From: Ruminococcaceae bacterium UBA4306
Lineage (GTDB): Bacteria; Bacillota; Clostridia; Oscillospirales; Acutalibacteraceae
Assembly: GCA_002394725.1 (NCBI GenBank)
Contig: DGUQ01000138.1
Coordinates: 1-12,325, forward strand
DNA: 12,325 bases
Reading direction: 5' to 3'
Shown here piece by piece: positions 1 through 6,601 of this stretch (position 1 is its first letter; every line of letters begins with the position of its first letter). A model generated the notes under the pieces. The model was not told the origin of the DNA and did no database searches. It saw only the letters and a program-made list of their open reading frames with translations. A program made the position numbers and the translations under genes.

Positions 1-247
1 ACCGAAAAAAGCAGCCGCGGCTGCCGCGGGCGCGGGTATGAAGATCGCCGCTCCCATGCCCGGTACCATCGTATCCGTCAACGTGTCCGACGGTCAGTCC
101 GTCAAGAAGGGCGACGTCCTTGTCGTTCTTGAAGCGATGAAGATGGAAAATGAGATCAAAGCGCCTAAGGACGGTACCGTCACCGGTATCTCCGTCAGCA
201 AGGGCGAGAGTGTAGACACCGGCGCGACCCTCGTGACCATAGGCTAA
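1..247 (+). CDS. Biotin carboxyl carrier protein / biotinyl domain subunit (5' partial)
   Basis: This is the C-terminal end of a small biotin carrier protein; the gene begins before the window. The frame is open from base 2, and the residues before Met at base 38 (PKKAAAAAGAG) are the Pro/Ala/Lys-rich flexible linker typical of these proteins, so that ATG is internal. The biotinyl domain is complete: PMPG, then EAMKM, whose lysine (codon 140-142) is the expected biotin attachment site, then ENEIKAPKDGTV and a final hydrophobic strand. The protein carries CO2 as carboxybiotin between a carboxyltransferase and either a membrane decarboxylase beta subunit or a biotin carboxylase. The carboxyltransferase gene starts 10 bases downstream, so the two are co-transcribed and probably partners. 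The upstream genes that would separate sodium-pumping decarboxylase from pyruvate carboxylase are out of view. Family assignment is very secure; the complex it belongs to is inferred. Confidence 0.93.
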   Translation, partial: PKKAAAAAAGAGMKIAAPMPGTIVSVNVSDGQSVKKGDVLVVLEAMKMENEIKAPKDGTVTGISVSKGESVDTGATLVTIG

Positions 248-257
248 GGAGAATAGA

Positions 258-1658
258 ATGAGCAAGAAGATTTTAGTCACAGAGACAGCGCTGCGCGACG
301 CGCATCAGAGCCTGATCGCGACCCGTATGACGACCGAAGAGATGCTCCCGATCCTCGATCAGATGGACAAGATCGGCTACTATTCGCTCGAATGCTGGGG
401 CGGCGCGACCTTTGACAGCTGTCTGCGATTTTTGAATGAGGATCCGTGGGAGCGTTTACGCATCATCCGCAAGCATTGCAAGAACACTAAGCTCCAAATG
501 CTGTTCCGCGGACAGAATATGCTCGGCTACCGTCACTATGCCGACGACGTCCTCGAGTATTTTGTACAGCGTTCTGTCGCGAACGGTATCGATATCATCC
601 GTATCTTTGACGCGCTGAATGACATCAAGAACCTGCAGGTAGCGATCAAGGCGGCGAAGAAGGAGGGCGCTCACGCACAGGTAGCGATCAGCTACACCAC
701 CGGCCCCGTCTTTACCGACGAGTATTATGTCGAGTACGCCAAGCGTATTGCCGACGCGGGCGCCGATTCCATCTGTATCAAGGATATGGCGGCTTTGCTG
801 ACGCCGTACCGTACCGAAAAGCTCGTCAGGGCGATCAAGTCCGAGGTCGATCTGCCGTTGCAGCTCCACACCCATTACACCTCCGGTCTTGCTTCCATGT
901 GCCTGATGAAGGGCGTTGAAGCAGGCGTTGATATGATCGATACCGCGATCTCTCCGCTGGCGCTGGGCACCTCTCACGCGCCGACCGAGAGCATGATCGC
1001 CGCTTTCATGGGTACCGAATATGATACGGGCATCAAGCTCGAGAGCCTGACCCCGATCCGCGAGTACTTCATGACCCTGCGTGAGAAGTATATCAAGAGC
1101 GGTCTCCTTGATCCCAAGATGCTCGCCACCGACGCCAAGGCGCTGATCTATCAGGTGCCCGGCGGTATGCTGAGTAACCTGCTCAGTCAGCTCAAGCAGG
1201 CAGGCAAGGAGGATCAGCTCACTCAGGTGCTTGAGGAAGTGCCGCGTGTGCGTGAGGACAGCGGTTATCCGCCGCTCGTCACCCCGACCTCCCAGATCGT
1301 CGGTACACAGGCGGTGTTCAACGTCATCATGGGCGAGCGCTACAAGATGTGCACCAACGAGTTCAAGGATCTGGTCGCCGGCAAATACGGCACCACCCCG
1401 ATGCCCATCGACCCCGAGTTCCGCAAGCGCATTATCGGTGATATGGAACCGATCAATTGCCGTCCCGCGGATCTCCTTGAGCCGGAGCTCGATAAGCTGC
1501 GTGCCGAGATTCCGCAGTATATGGAGCAGGAAGAGGATGTGCTCAGCTACGCCCAGTTTCCGAAGGTCGCGATCGACTTTTTTGAGAAGCGCCGCAACAA
1601 AAAGCTCGGTATCAACTCCGCGCTGCTCGATAAAGAGAACAAGGTTCACCCCGTTTGA
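258..1658 (+). CDS. oadA: Oxaloacetate decarboxylase alpha subunit / pyruvate carboxylase subunit B (carboxyltransferase)
   Basis: This 466-residue biotin-dependent carboxyltransferase of the HMGL-like TIM-barrel family moves the carboxyl group between oxaloacetate/pyruvate and biotin. Visible active-site motifs are RDAHQS (residues 13-18, metal-binding Asp14), the ICIKDMAAL segment with the active-site lysine (K175), the metal ligands in HTH (204-206), and ALGTSH (235-240). The C-terminal conserved carboxylase region follows. Klebsiella-type OadA proteins are near 600 residues because they end in their own biotin domain. This one stops before that, and the biotin domain is the separate gene just upstream, so the subunits are split. 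An AAGGAG ribosome site lies 6-7 bases before the ATG. The product is cytoplasmic, probably docked to a membrane beta subunit if this is a sodium-pumping decarboxylase. A PycB role in anaplerosis cannot be excluded. A long antisense reading frame over the gene is only a codon-bias shadow. Confidence 0.9.
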   Translation: MSKKILVTETALRDAHQSLIATRMTTEEMLPILDQMDKIGYYSLECWGGATFDSCLRFLNEDPWERLRIIRKHCKNTKLQMLFRGQNMLGYRHYADDVLEYFVQRSVANGIDIIRIFDALNDIKNLQVAIKAAKKEGAHAQVAISYTTGPVFTDEYYVEYAKRIADAGADSICIKDMAALLTPYRTEKLVRAIKSEVDLPLQLHTHYTSGLASMCLMKGVEAGVDMIDTAISPLALGTSHAPTESMIAAFMGTEYDTGIKLESLTPIREYFMTLREKYIKSGLLDPKMLATDAKALIYQVPGGMLSNLLSQLKQAGKEDQLTQVLEEVPRVREDSGYPPLVTPTSQIVGTQAVFNVIMGERYKMCTNEFKDLVAGKYGTTPMPIDPEFRKRIIGDMEPINCRPADLLEPELDKLRAEIPQYMEQEEDVLSYAQFPKVAIDFFEKRRNKKLGINSALLDKENKVHPV

Positions 1659-1668
1659 TCGGGATAGA

Positions 1669-1696
1669 AAAAGGCTGTCGGATTCGACAGCCTTTT
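1669..1696. terminator. Bidirectional intrinsic terminator between oadA and tmcAL
   Basis: A perfect 12-bp stem (AAAAGGCTGTCG / CGACAGCCTTTT) closes a four-base GATT loop. It lies 10 bases after the oadA stop and 6 bases after the tmcAL stop on the other strand. Read on the - strand the stem ends in TTTTTCT, and on the + strand in CCTTTTGC, so it should serve both convergent genes and be stronger for tmcAL. Confidence 0.9.
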
Positions 1697-1702
1697 GCAG
1701 TG

Positions 1703-2827
1703 CTAAGATACTTTGATAAAGACTTGGGTGAATTCGTTGAGCGGATCGGATGATCTAGCAAGATTCATCGCTTCCGCGGCACGCAGGTCAACTTCGAATA
1801 TTTCTTTTGCGGAAATATGATCGAGATGATCATAATCTGCCTTGACCTTGACGATCAGCGGTATTCTCGCGCCTTTGAGTAAATCCTCCGATCCCGATCG
1901 GATACCGAGGATCCGCAGATAGGGGACAGAGGTATTCTGCATATCGGCGGTGATGTTGAGGAAAGCCGACAGGATGATACGGCGTATCCGCGCCATGGTG
2001 TAGCGTTTTGTTTTAACAGTGTTATATATTTCTCCTAAGGAATTAAACTGCTTTGCCGCGTCGATCATGCGGTATTCCAACCCCTCGCTGACGTCGGCGA
2101 TTTGCCGCAATTCTTCTGCTGAGATCGTCTTGAGCCGGTAGAGGATGGCAGGCTCAATGCTTTTGATCGTACACGGATGGGGGATCATCATCGGAGTGAG
2201 CGGTTGGTACGGTTCGCCGTTTTCGATCATTTTACGTATCTTGCTTGCCGAAGCGATCTTGTCGCGGATCGTGTCTTCATCATGCTTGACGTTTTTGCGC
2301 GGAATCGCGATCGGCGTGATCCCGTCCTTTTTGCATGCCTTGATGTACTCGATCGCGAGTATGTTGTTAGGCTGATCGATGATGGCGGCATATCGCTCAC
2401 CGACCGCCATGCTCAGCGCCTTCGGATAATACGCTCCGTTCTTCATCGCGGCGTGTATCTTGTCGTTGATGAGCTTGTTTTCAAGCAGTGCGACGATCTT
2501 GTTCAGCTCGTTGAGCGAGCTTTCCGCACCGAAAAAGAGCCTGTCGCAGTTCATTGCCGCGGCAATACGCACGCCGTTTTGCGCAAAGGTCTGTGCGCTT
2601 GACATCGCGTAGACAGTCGGCAGCTCCACCACGATATCCGCGCCGTTTTGCAAAGCGGCTTTGGCTCGGGCGTATTTGTCCGTGATCGCGATATCGCCGC
2701 GCTGGACAAAATTACCGCTCATGACGCAGACGATCTCGTCATGGAAATCTGCTTTAATTTTCTGCAAAATAAATTTGTGACCGTTATGAAACGGATTGAA
2801 TTCGCAAATCACCGCCGCACGGCTCAT
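1703..2827 (-). CDS. tmcAL: tRNA(Met) cytidine acetate ligase TmcAL (YlbM family)
   Basis: This 374-residue cytoplasmic protein matches the YlbM/TmcAL nucleotidyltransferase family. The family activates acetate with ATP and forms N4-acetylcytidine at the wobble base of elongator tRNA-Met. The N-terminus shows the HIGH-superfamily signature CEFNPFHNGH (residues 8-17), then MSGNFVQRGD (36-45) and TDKYARAKAALQNGADIVVELP-type sequence, all characteristic. A C-terminal RIRRIILSAFLN segment also fits. Its length is slightly below the usual ~400. The ATG has GGTGAG a few bases upstream as ribosome site. The gene runs convergent to oadA and diverges from ackA. tmcAL next to acetate kinase genes is a recurrent arrangement in Firmicutes as I recall it, and both use acetate chemistry. 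Function comes from family knowledge; the motifs are seen directly. Confidence 0.9.
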   Translation of the reverse strand: MSRAAVICEFNPFHNGHKFILQKIKADFHDEIVCVMSGNFVQRGDIAITDKYARAKAALQNGADIVVELPTVYAMSSAQTFAQNGVRIAAAMNCDRLFFGAESSLNELNKIVALLENKLINDKIHAAMKNGAYYPKALSMAVGERYAAIIDQPNNILAIEYIKACKKDGITPIAIPRKNVKHDEDTIRDKIASASKIRKMIENGEPYQPLTPMMIPHPCTIKSIEPAILYRLKTISAEELRQIADVSEGLEYRMIDAAKQFNSLGEIYNTVKTKRYTMARIRRIILSAFLNITADMQNTSVPYLRILGIRSGSEDLLKGARIPLIVKVKADYDHLDHISAKEIFEVDLRAAEAMNLARSSDPLNEFTQVFIKVS

Positions 2828-2852
2828 TATCTCACCAACTTTAAAAAATCAC

Positions 2853-2881
2853 TTGAATTACGATTGATTTTGTACTATTAT
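2853..2881 (+). promoter_or_regulatory. Predicted sigma-A promoter of ackA
   Basis: TTGAAT (2853-2858) and TATTAT (2876-2881) are separated by exactly 17 bases. Transcription would start near 2888, giving a leader of about 40 bases before ackA. The -10 overlaps a TATAAT read on the opposite strand toward tmcAL. Confidence 0.65.
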
Positions 2882-2882
2882 A
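2877..2882 (-). promoter_or_regulatory. Predicted -10 box of the divergent tmcAL promoter
   Basis: The - strand reads TATAAT here, about 50 bases before the tmcAL ATG. No good -35 is found 16-18 bases upstream (AAATCA is the best), so the call rests on the -10 match and position only. Confidence 0.35.
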
Positions 2883-2928
2883 GTATAGGTTAAAAATATT
2901 GATTTTTCAATACAGGAGGAAGAATTCT

Positions 2929-4131
2929 ATGAAAATATTAGTTATCAACGCCGGTAGCTCCAGCTTGAAATATCAGCTGATCGACATGGATACCGAGCAG
3001 ATGATCGCCAAGGGCAATTGTGAGCGTATCGGTCAGGAGGGTTCCTTTATCGGTCACAAGACCGCTGACGGACGTTCCTTCACCAAAGAGATCCCCATGC
3101 CCGACCACGCCAAGGCGTTCATCGCCGTCAGTGACGCGTTGCTTTCCGAAGAATACGGCGTCATCAAGAACCTCGACGAGGTCGCGGCGATCGGTCACCG
3201 TATCGTCCAGGGCGGCGCGCTGTTCAGCGATCCCGAGCTGGTCACCGAGGAGGTCATCAAGGGCATCGAGAGCCTGATTCCGCTCGCGCCGCTTCATAAC
3301 GCCGGTCACGTACAGGCGATCCGCGGCTGTCAGCAGGTATTCGGCGACAAGATCCCGATGGTCGTCGTGTTCGATACCGCGTTCCATTCCACCATGCCCG
3401 AAAAGGCGTATATGTATGCCGTTCCTTATGAGTATTACGAGAAGTACGCTGTTCGTCGTTACGGCGCTCACGGCACCTCGCATCGCTTTGTCTCCGGCGC
3501 GATGGCGGATCTGATGGGTAAGGACATCAAGGATTTAAAGCTCATCACCTGCCATATCGGCAACGGTTCTTCCATCACCGCTGTACAGAACGGTAAGGTG
3601 GTCGATACCTCTATGGGTCTGACGCCGCTCGACGGTATCCTGATGGGCACGCGCTCCGGCTGCCTTGATCCCTCCGTTGTCACCTTTATCGCTGAGAAAG
3701 AGGGATTCACTCCCAAGGAGATGAACACCCTGCTCAATAAAAAGTCCGGTCTTTTGGGTATTTCCGGCGTTTCGAGCGACGACCGTGACGTCACCAAAGC
3801 TGAGGAAGAGGGCAACCATCGTGCCGCTCTGGTACATCAGATGCTGTATTATCAGATCGCGAAGTATATCGGTCAGTATTGGGTCGCGATGGGCGGCTGT
3901 GACGGTATCGTATTCACCGCGGGCTTAGGCGAGAATCAGCCTGCTCTGCGTGAGGCTGTCATCGATTATCTCGCGTTTGCCGGTGTGAAGCTGAATAAGG
4001 AGGTCAACGCGACCACCCGTGACACCGCGTTTATCTCCGCGGATGATTCTTCCATCCCTGTCGCGGTTATCGCCACCAATGAAGAGCTGGCGATCGCGCG
4101 CGATACCAAGTCTATTGTCGAAAAACTCTAA
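2929..4131 (+). CDS. ackA: Acetate kinase
   Basis: A 400-residue acetate kinase converts acetyl phosphate and ADP to acetate and ATP, the last step of acetate fermentation. The sequence is canonical: ILVINAGSSSLKYQL at the N-terminus with Asn7, GHRIVQGG with Arg91, VVFDTAFH with Asp149, GAHGTSH with His181, CHIGNGSS, MGTRSG with Arg242, FTAGLGEN, and TNEELAIA with Glu385. These match, offset by at most one, the substrate- and phosphate-binding residues known for the Methanosarcina enzyme. The start is ATG 2929, with AGGAGGA at 2914-2920. An in-frame TTG at 2899 would add ten residues not found in the family and would include the ribosome site, so I reject it. The gene ends in tandem in-frame stops, TAA then TAG. 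No pta is adjacent. It has its own promoter and terminator, so it is probably monocistronic. Confidence 0.97.
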   Translation: MKILVINAGSSSLKYQLIDMDTEQMIAKGNCERIGQEGSFIGHKTADGRSFTKEIPMPDHAKAFIAVSDALLSEEYGVIKNLDEVAAIGHRIVQGGALFSDPELVTEEVIKGIESLIPLAPLHNAGHVQAIRGCQQVFGDKIPMVVVFDTAFHSTMPEKAYMYAVPYEYYEKYAVRRYGAHGTSHRFVSGAMADLMGKDIKDLKLITCHIGNGSSITAVQNGKVVDTSMGLTPLDGILMGTRSGCLDPSVVTFIAEKEGFTPKEMNTLLNKKSGLLGISGVSSDDRDVTKAEEEGNHRAALVHQMLYYQIAKYIGQYWVAMGGCDGIVFTAGLGENQPALREAVIDYLAFAGVKLNKEVNATTRDTAFISADDSSIPVAVIATNEELAIARDTKSIVEKL

Positions 4132-4146
4132 TAGGCTCCCTTTCCT

Positions 4147-4160
4147 GAGAAGCGCTTCTC
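4147..4160. repeat. Perfect 14-bp palindrome after ackA
   Basis: GAGAAGCGCTTCTC is fully self-complementary and sits 16 bases after the ackA stop, ahead of the terminator. It could be a protein site or part of the 3' end structure of the ackA mRNA. No factor is recognised. Confidence 0.4.
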
Positions 4161-4175
4161 TAAATTGCAAAAAAT

Positions 4176-4213
4176 CCGTCCTTGACTGTTTTAGTCGGGG
4201 ACGGTTCTTTTTC
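4176..4213 (+). terminator. Intrinsic terminator of ackA
   Basis: CCGTCCTTGACT pairs with AGTCGGGGACGG over 12 positions (two are G-U) around a GTTTT loop, and is followed by TTCTTTTTC. This is a textbook rho-independent terminator 45 bases after the ackA stop. Confidence 0.9.
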
Positions 4214-4233
4214 TATACAGAACATGTATCAAC

Positions 4234-4253
4234 AAAAAACCAATTGGTTTTTT
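4234..4253. repeat. Perfect 20-bp AT-rich palindrome
   Basis: AAAAAACC, central AATT, GGTTTTTT. As RNA on either strand it is an 8-bp stem with a four-base loop and a U-rich 3' arm. It may be a back-up terminator for ackA or a DNA-binding site. Function is unknown. Confidence 0.45.
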
Positions 4254-4365
4254 TGAAAAGCAAAATAACCTAAGAGAAAGAGAAAGAAAAAGAATAAAGA
4301 AAAAGATAATGAAATGAAATGATAATGATAAAGCTAAGAAGAATACGAAGAAGAATCCGCTTGAC

Positions 4366-4405
4366 TTTTCAACAAATCAACATGTTTTCAACATAGTTAT
4401 CAACA
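4366..4405 (+). repeat. Cluster of four TCAACA-type 9-mers resembling DnaA boxes
   Basis: TTTTCAACA (4366), AAATCAACA (4374), TTTTCAACA (4385) and TTATCAACA (4397) follow each other in the same direction at steps of 8, 11 and 12 bases. The last differs by one base from the TTATCCACA DnaA box and two others by two bases. A fifth copy, GTATCAACA, is at 4226. The repetition is seen directly; DnaA binding is only an inference. Confidence 0.4.
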
Positions 4406-4410
4406 TGAAG

Positions 4411-4437
4411 AAAAACAGGACGATCATCGTCGTCCTG
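4411..4437 (-). terminator. Intrinsic terminator of the molybdenum operon
   Basis: Read on the - strand, CAGGACGA, a six-base loop and TCGTCCTG are followed by TTTTTC. It lies about 90 bases after the mogA stop and is the first terminator-like structure after that gene. The + strand lacks a T run, so it acts one way. Confidence 0.75.
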
Positions 4438-4526
4438 AATTATTGATCATATTCATTTCATATCATTTTTTGAATGTCATTATGAAGCAATTTAGCGCTG
4501 CGGCGATCTCAACCTTATTCCTGCTG

Positions 4527-5000
4527 TCATTCCTTGATTCCGTTCAACATATCCAGCCCGTGAGCAAGACAGGGGAGGACAAAGCCCAGATTCTCGGTCG
4601 CTCCCTTGGGTGAGCCGGGCAAATTGATGATCAGGCTTGTTCCTTTGATCCCGGCAATCCCTCTGGACAGCATGCCTCTCGGCGTGATCTCCATGCTCTT
4701 TTGCCGCATATACTCAGCGATTCCGGGCGCTTCCCGATCAATGACCTCTTTTGTCGCTTCGGGCGTGATGTCGCGCGGCGCAAAGCCTGTGCCGCCGGTG
4801 GTGACGATCAGATGAATCCCCTTGTCACAAAGCTCTGTCAAGGTGCGTTTGATTGTATTTTTCTCGTCGGGAATTATAATCAAATCCAGAACTTGATATT
4901 CCTGTTCTGTGAGCATTTCCGCGACGGCAGGACCGCTTTGATCCTGATAGATTCCCTGCGCGGCTCTGTCGCTGACGGTGATGACGGCGGCTGTGTACAT
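4527..5000 (-). CDS. mogA: Molybdopterin adenylyltransferase (MogA/MoaB family)
   Basis: A 157-residue single-domain MoCF-biosynthesis protein. The family activates molybdopterin with ATP to give adenylylated molybdopterin, the step before metal insertion. Characteristic motifs are VITVSDRAAQG (residues 6-16), the phosphate/MPT-binding TTGGTGFAPRDITPE (67-81) and NLPGSPKGA (126-134). The length fits MogA/MoaB proteins (about 160-195). AAGGAG stands 9-10 bases before the ATG. It is the last gene of the - strand operon, 42 bases after the MoeA-like gene, and is followed by an intrinsic terminator. MogA and MoaB cannot be told apart by eye, and in many bacteria the MoaB homologue is inactive. 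The presence of all other adjacent steps favours an active adenylyltransferase. Confidence 0.88.
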   Translation of the reverse strand: MYTAAVITVSDRAAQGIYQDQSGPAVAEMLTEQEYQVLDLIIIPDEKNTIKRTLTELCDKGIHLIVTTGGTGFAPRDITPEATKEVIDREAPGIAEYMRQKSMEITPRGMLSRGIAGIKGTSLIINLPGSPKGATENLGFVLPCLAHGLDMLNGIKE

Positions 5001-5042
5001 AAATCGATTCTCCTTATCGCCTTCCTTTTGAGGGGATAGCGT

Positions 5043-6059
5043 TTATTTTCCGAACGGGCAGTGCGGATAGGTGCATTGATCGCACCCAAGGCACAATCCG
5101 CCCTCTCCGAAGGCGACAAAATCCGCCTTGCGCAGTCTCACGCCTGCCGCGATACGAGGGAGTACTAGATCGAAGATGGTCGCTTTGGCGTACATCACGC
5201 AGCCGGGCAAGCCCATGATCGGGGCGCCGTCCTCAAAGTAGCCTAACAGGAACATCGCGCCGGGCAGGACAGGCGCGCCGTAGGTGACGATATCCGCGCC
5301 GCTTTCCTTGATCGCGCCGGGGGTGCGGTCGTCGGGGTCTACGCTCATGCCGCCGGTACAGAGGATCATATCTGTTTTACCCTTGACCTTGTTGATCGCC
5401 TCGACAATATGCTCCATACCGTCGTCAACGGTCAGGTGCCGGGTGACGGTGATGCCGAATCCGCCGAGCTTTTCGATCAGTACGGGAGTGAATTTGTCCT
5501 CGATCCTGCCATGGAACACTTCGCTGCCTGTCGTGATGACGGCGGCGGTTTTGAGCGTATAGGGCAGGACGTTCATGATCGGGTCGATGCCGACAATCTC
5601 CTCTGCTTGATCGAGCTTTGCTTTATCGATCACGAGCGGAATGACCCGTGTGCCTGCGAGCTTATCGCCCTTGCGGACGGCGGTATCACCCCTTCGGGTC
5701 GCGATCATTAATTTTTCTATAGAATTAACAGCGTTCAGTTTCTCTCTGTCAAGGGTAAAGAGTCCGTCGGTTGTGGCGACAAGCTCGATCTTGCCCTCCT
5801 TGACCTCACTGCGGCTGATGTTGGCACCCTTGCAAAGGCGGCAAAGGATCTCTGCCGCGTCATTCTCATGGAGTTTGTCCTCGTCAATCTCAAAGATGTA
5901 GAGGTTCTCCTTTCCCATGCTCAGCAGGATCGGGATATCCTCCTTTGTGACGACATGCCCCTTGCAAAATCTTGCTCCCTTGTATTCCCCGGGGATGATC
6001 TGCGTCATATCGTGGCACAGCACCTGTCCGACGGCTTCGGTCGTTTTGATTAATTTCAT
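5043..6059 (-). CDS. MoeA-like molybdopterin-binding protein with C-terminal Cys cluster
   Basis: A 338-residue protein I recognise as a clostridial molybdopterin-binding protein of the MoeA/Mog superfamily. The N-terminal half (KTTEAVGQVLCHDMTQIIPGEYKG) resembles MoeA opening sequence. A MoCF-type domain follows from about residue 170, with TTGSEVFHGRIED (176-188), CTGGMSVDPDDRTPGAI (234-250) and the GAPVLPGAMF and GLPGCVMYAK loops. The tail carries CLGCDQCTYPHC (C323, C326, C329, C334), a CxxCxxCxxxxC arrangement that could hold zinc or an iron-sulfur cluster. It is probably the metal-insertion or Moco-handling step in place of classical MoeA (about 400 residues). The start is ATG 6059, with AGGAG 8-9 bases upstream; a longer frame reaches back through the two-hairpin repeat and is rejected. 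The repeat directly precedes the ribosome site. Superfamily sure; exact reaction uncertain. Confidence 0.82.
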   Translation of the reverse strand: MKLIKTTEAVGQVLCHDMTQIIPGEYKGARFCKGHVVTKEDIPILLSMGKENLYIFEIDEDKLHENDAAEILCRLCKGANISRSEVKEGKIELVATTDGLFTLDREKLNAVNSIEKLMIATRRGDTAVRKGDKLAGTRVIPLVIDKAKLDQAEEIVGIDPIMNVLPYTLKTAAVITTGSEVFHGRIEDKFTPVLIEKLGGFGITVTRHLTVDDGMEHIVEAINKVKGKTDMILCTGGMSVDPDDRTPGAIKESGADIVTYGAPVLPGAMFLLGYFEDGAPIMGLPGCVMYAKATIFDLVLPRIAAGVRLRKADFVAFGEGGLCLGCDQCTYPHCPFGK

Positions 6060-6076
6060 GGTTTTATCTCCTAAAA

Positions 6077-6123
6077 GGCTCCCTTTGGTAAAGGGAGCTG
6101 TCAACGAAAGTTGACTGAGGGAT
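6077..6123 (-). repeat. Two-hairpin interspersed repeat element in the Moco operon
   Basis: The + strand reads GGCTCCCTTT, loop GGT, AAAGGGAGCT (10 pairs, one G-U), immediately followed by GTCAAC, loop GAAA, GTTGAC (6 pairs), then TGAGGGATTG. From memory, elements of this design (CAATCCCTCAGTCA ... TGACAGCTCCC) recur between genes in gut clostridia. It fills most of the 92-base gap between the MOSC gene and the MoeA-like gene. In the operon mRNA the larger hairpin is followed by CTTTTAGGAG, so it resembles a weak terminator abutting the next ribosome site. Confidence 0.7.
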
Positions 6124-6151
6124 TGTATATTTGTTCGAGCAAATGCGAGTA

Positions 6152-6601
6152 TCAGATGATAATACAATCACCGGGCTTGATGGTACCGCCCTTGCGGATG
6201 ATGGTGAAAACGCCCTCGGTGGGCATAACGCATTTGCCGGTCAGCTTCTTGATCTCGCAGTCGTTGTGACACTCCTTGCCGATCTGCGTGACCTCTAATT
6301 CTGTATCGCCGATCTTGATGATCGTGCCGATCGGCAGGCGTTTCAGGTCTATTCCTTTGGTAAGGATATTCTCGGCAAAGTCGCCGTGGTTCAGCTCCAT
6401 GCCGAGCTTGCGCATTTTATCGACGCTCTCTTCGGCGAGCAGGCTGACCTGTCGGTGACGGTACTGCAGGGGCGTATCCGCGTTGACGGCGTGAGCGTCG
6501 CCGATGATCCCGTGATCCTTAAGCAGGGTGATCGAGGGGACAGGATGCTTGCGCGTGCCCTTCTTCTCGCTGATACAGGTGGCTGTAACGGTTGCGTTCA
6601 T
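6152..6601 (-). CDS. MOSC-domain protein, Moco-handling
   Basis: A 149-residue stand-alone MOSC domain. MOSC domains occur at the C-terminus of Moco sulfurases and in small bacterial proteins such as YiiM, and are thought to bind or deliver Moco or sulfur. Visible hallmarks are GIIGDAHA (residues 31-38), HRQVSLLAEES, GDFAENILTKGIDL, the conserved GKECHNDC with C111 and C115, then GKCVMPTEGVF with C124, and KPGDCIII at the end. The start overlaps the moaC stop by four bases (ATGA), so translation should be coupled. The position between moaC and the MoeA-like gene supports a role in late Moco maturation. Its exact reaction is not established for this subgroup. The length is normal for small MOSC proteins. 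Confidence 0.87.
   Translation of the reverse strand: MNATVTATCISEKKGTRKHPVPSITLLKDHGIIGDAHAVNADTPLQYRHRQVSLLAEESVDKMRKLGMELNHGDFAENILTKGIDLKRLPIGTIIKIGDTELEVTQIGKECHNDCEIKKLTGKCVMPTEGVFTIIRKGGTIKPGDCIII

Larger units (their letters stand above)
4132..4526. other. 395-base structured non-coding gap between ackA and mogA
   Basis: No credible gene is visible on either strand. From left to right it holds an 11-base match to the repeat at 6076 (4133-4143), a 14-bp palindrome, the ackA terminator, a 20-bp palindrome (4234-4253), an A/G-rich tract (4272-4357), a cluster of TCAACA repeats (4366-4405), and the terminator of the molybdenum operon (4411-4437). The ~90 bases from 4438 to the mogA stop show nothing I can identify. 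Confidence 0.7.

Noticed and set aside
456..1649. 397-codon open frame antisense to oadA
   Set aside because: It lies entirely over a conserved enzyme gene, its product shows no family motifs, and it lacks a ribosome site. Long antisense frames of this kind follow from the codon bias of the sense gene.
1703..2827. tmcAL as a shortened or broken gene
   Set aside because: At 374 residues it is a little shorter than many family members, but all N-terminal motifs are intact and the stop is right at a terminator, so it appears complete.
2938..3483. Open frame antisense to ackA
   Set aside because: It overlaps a fully conserved ackA, and its composition is that of a shadow frame.
4214..4410. Small protein or CRISPR array in the post-ackA gap
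   Set aside because: No frame with a ribosome site and reasonable length was seen. The TCAACA repeats are too short and lack unique spacers of CRISPR size.
6060..6167. N-terminal extension of the MoeA-like gene
   Set aside because: The extra residues come from reading through the two-hairpin repeat and the ribosome site. The family starts at MKLIKTTEAVGQVL.
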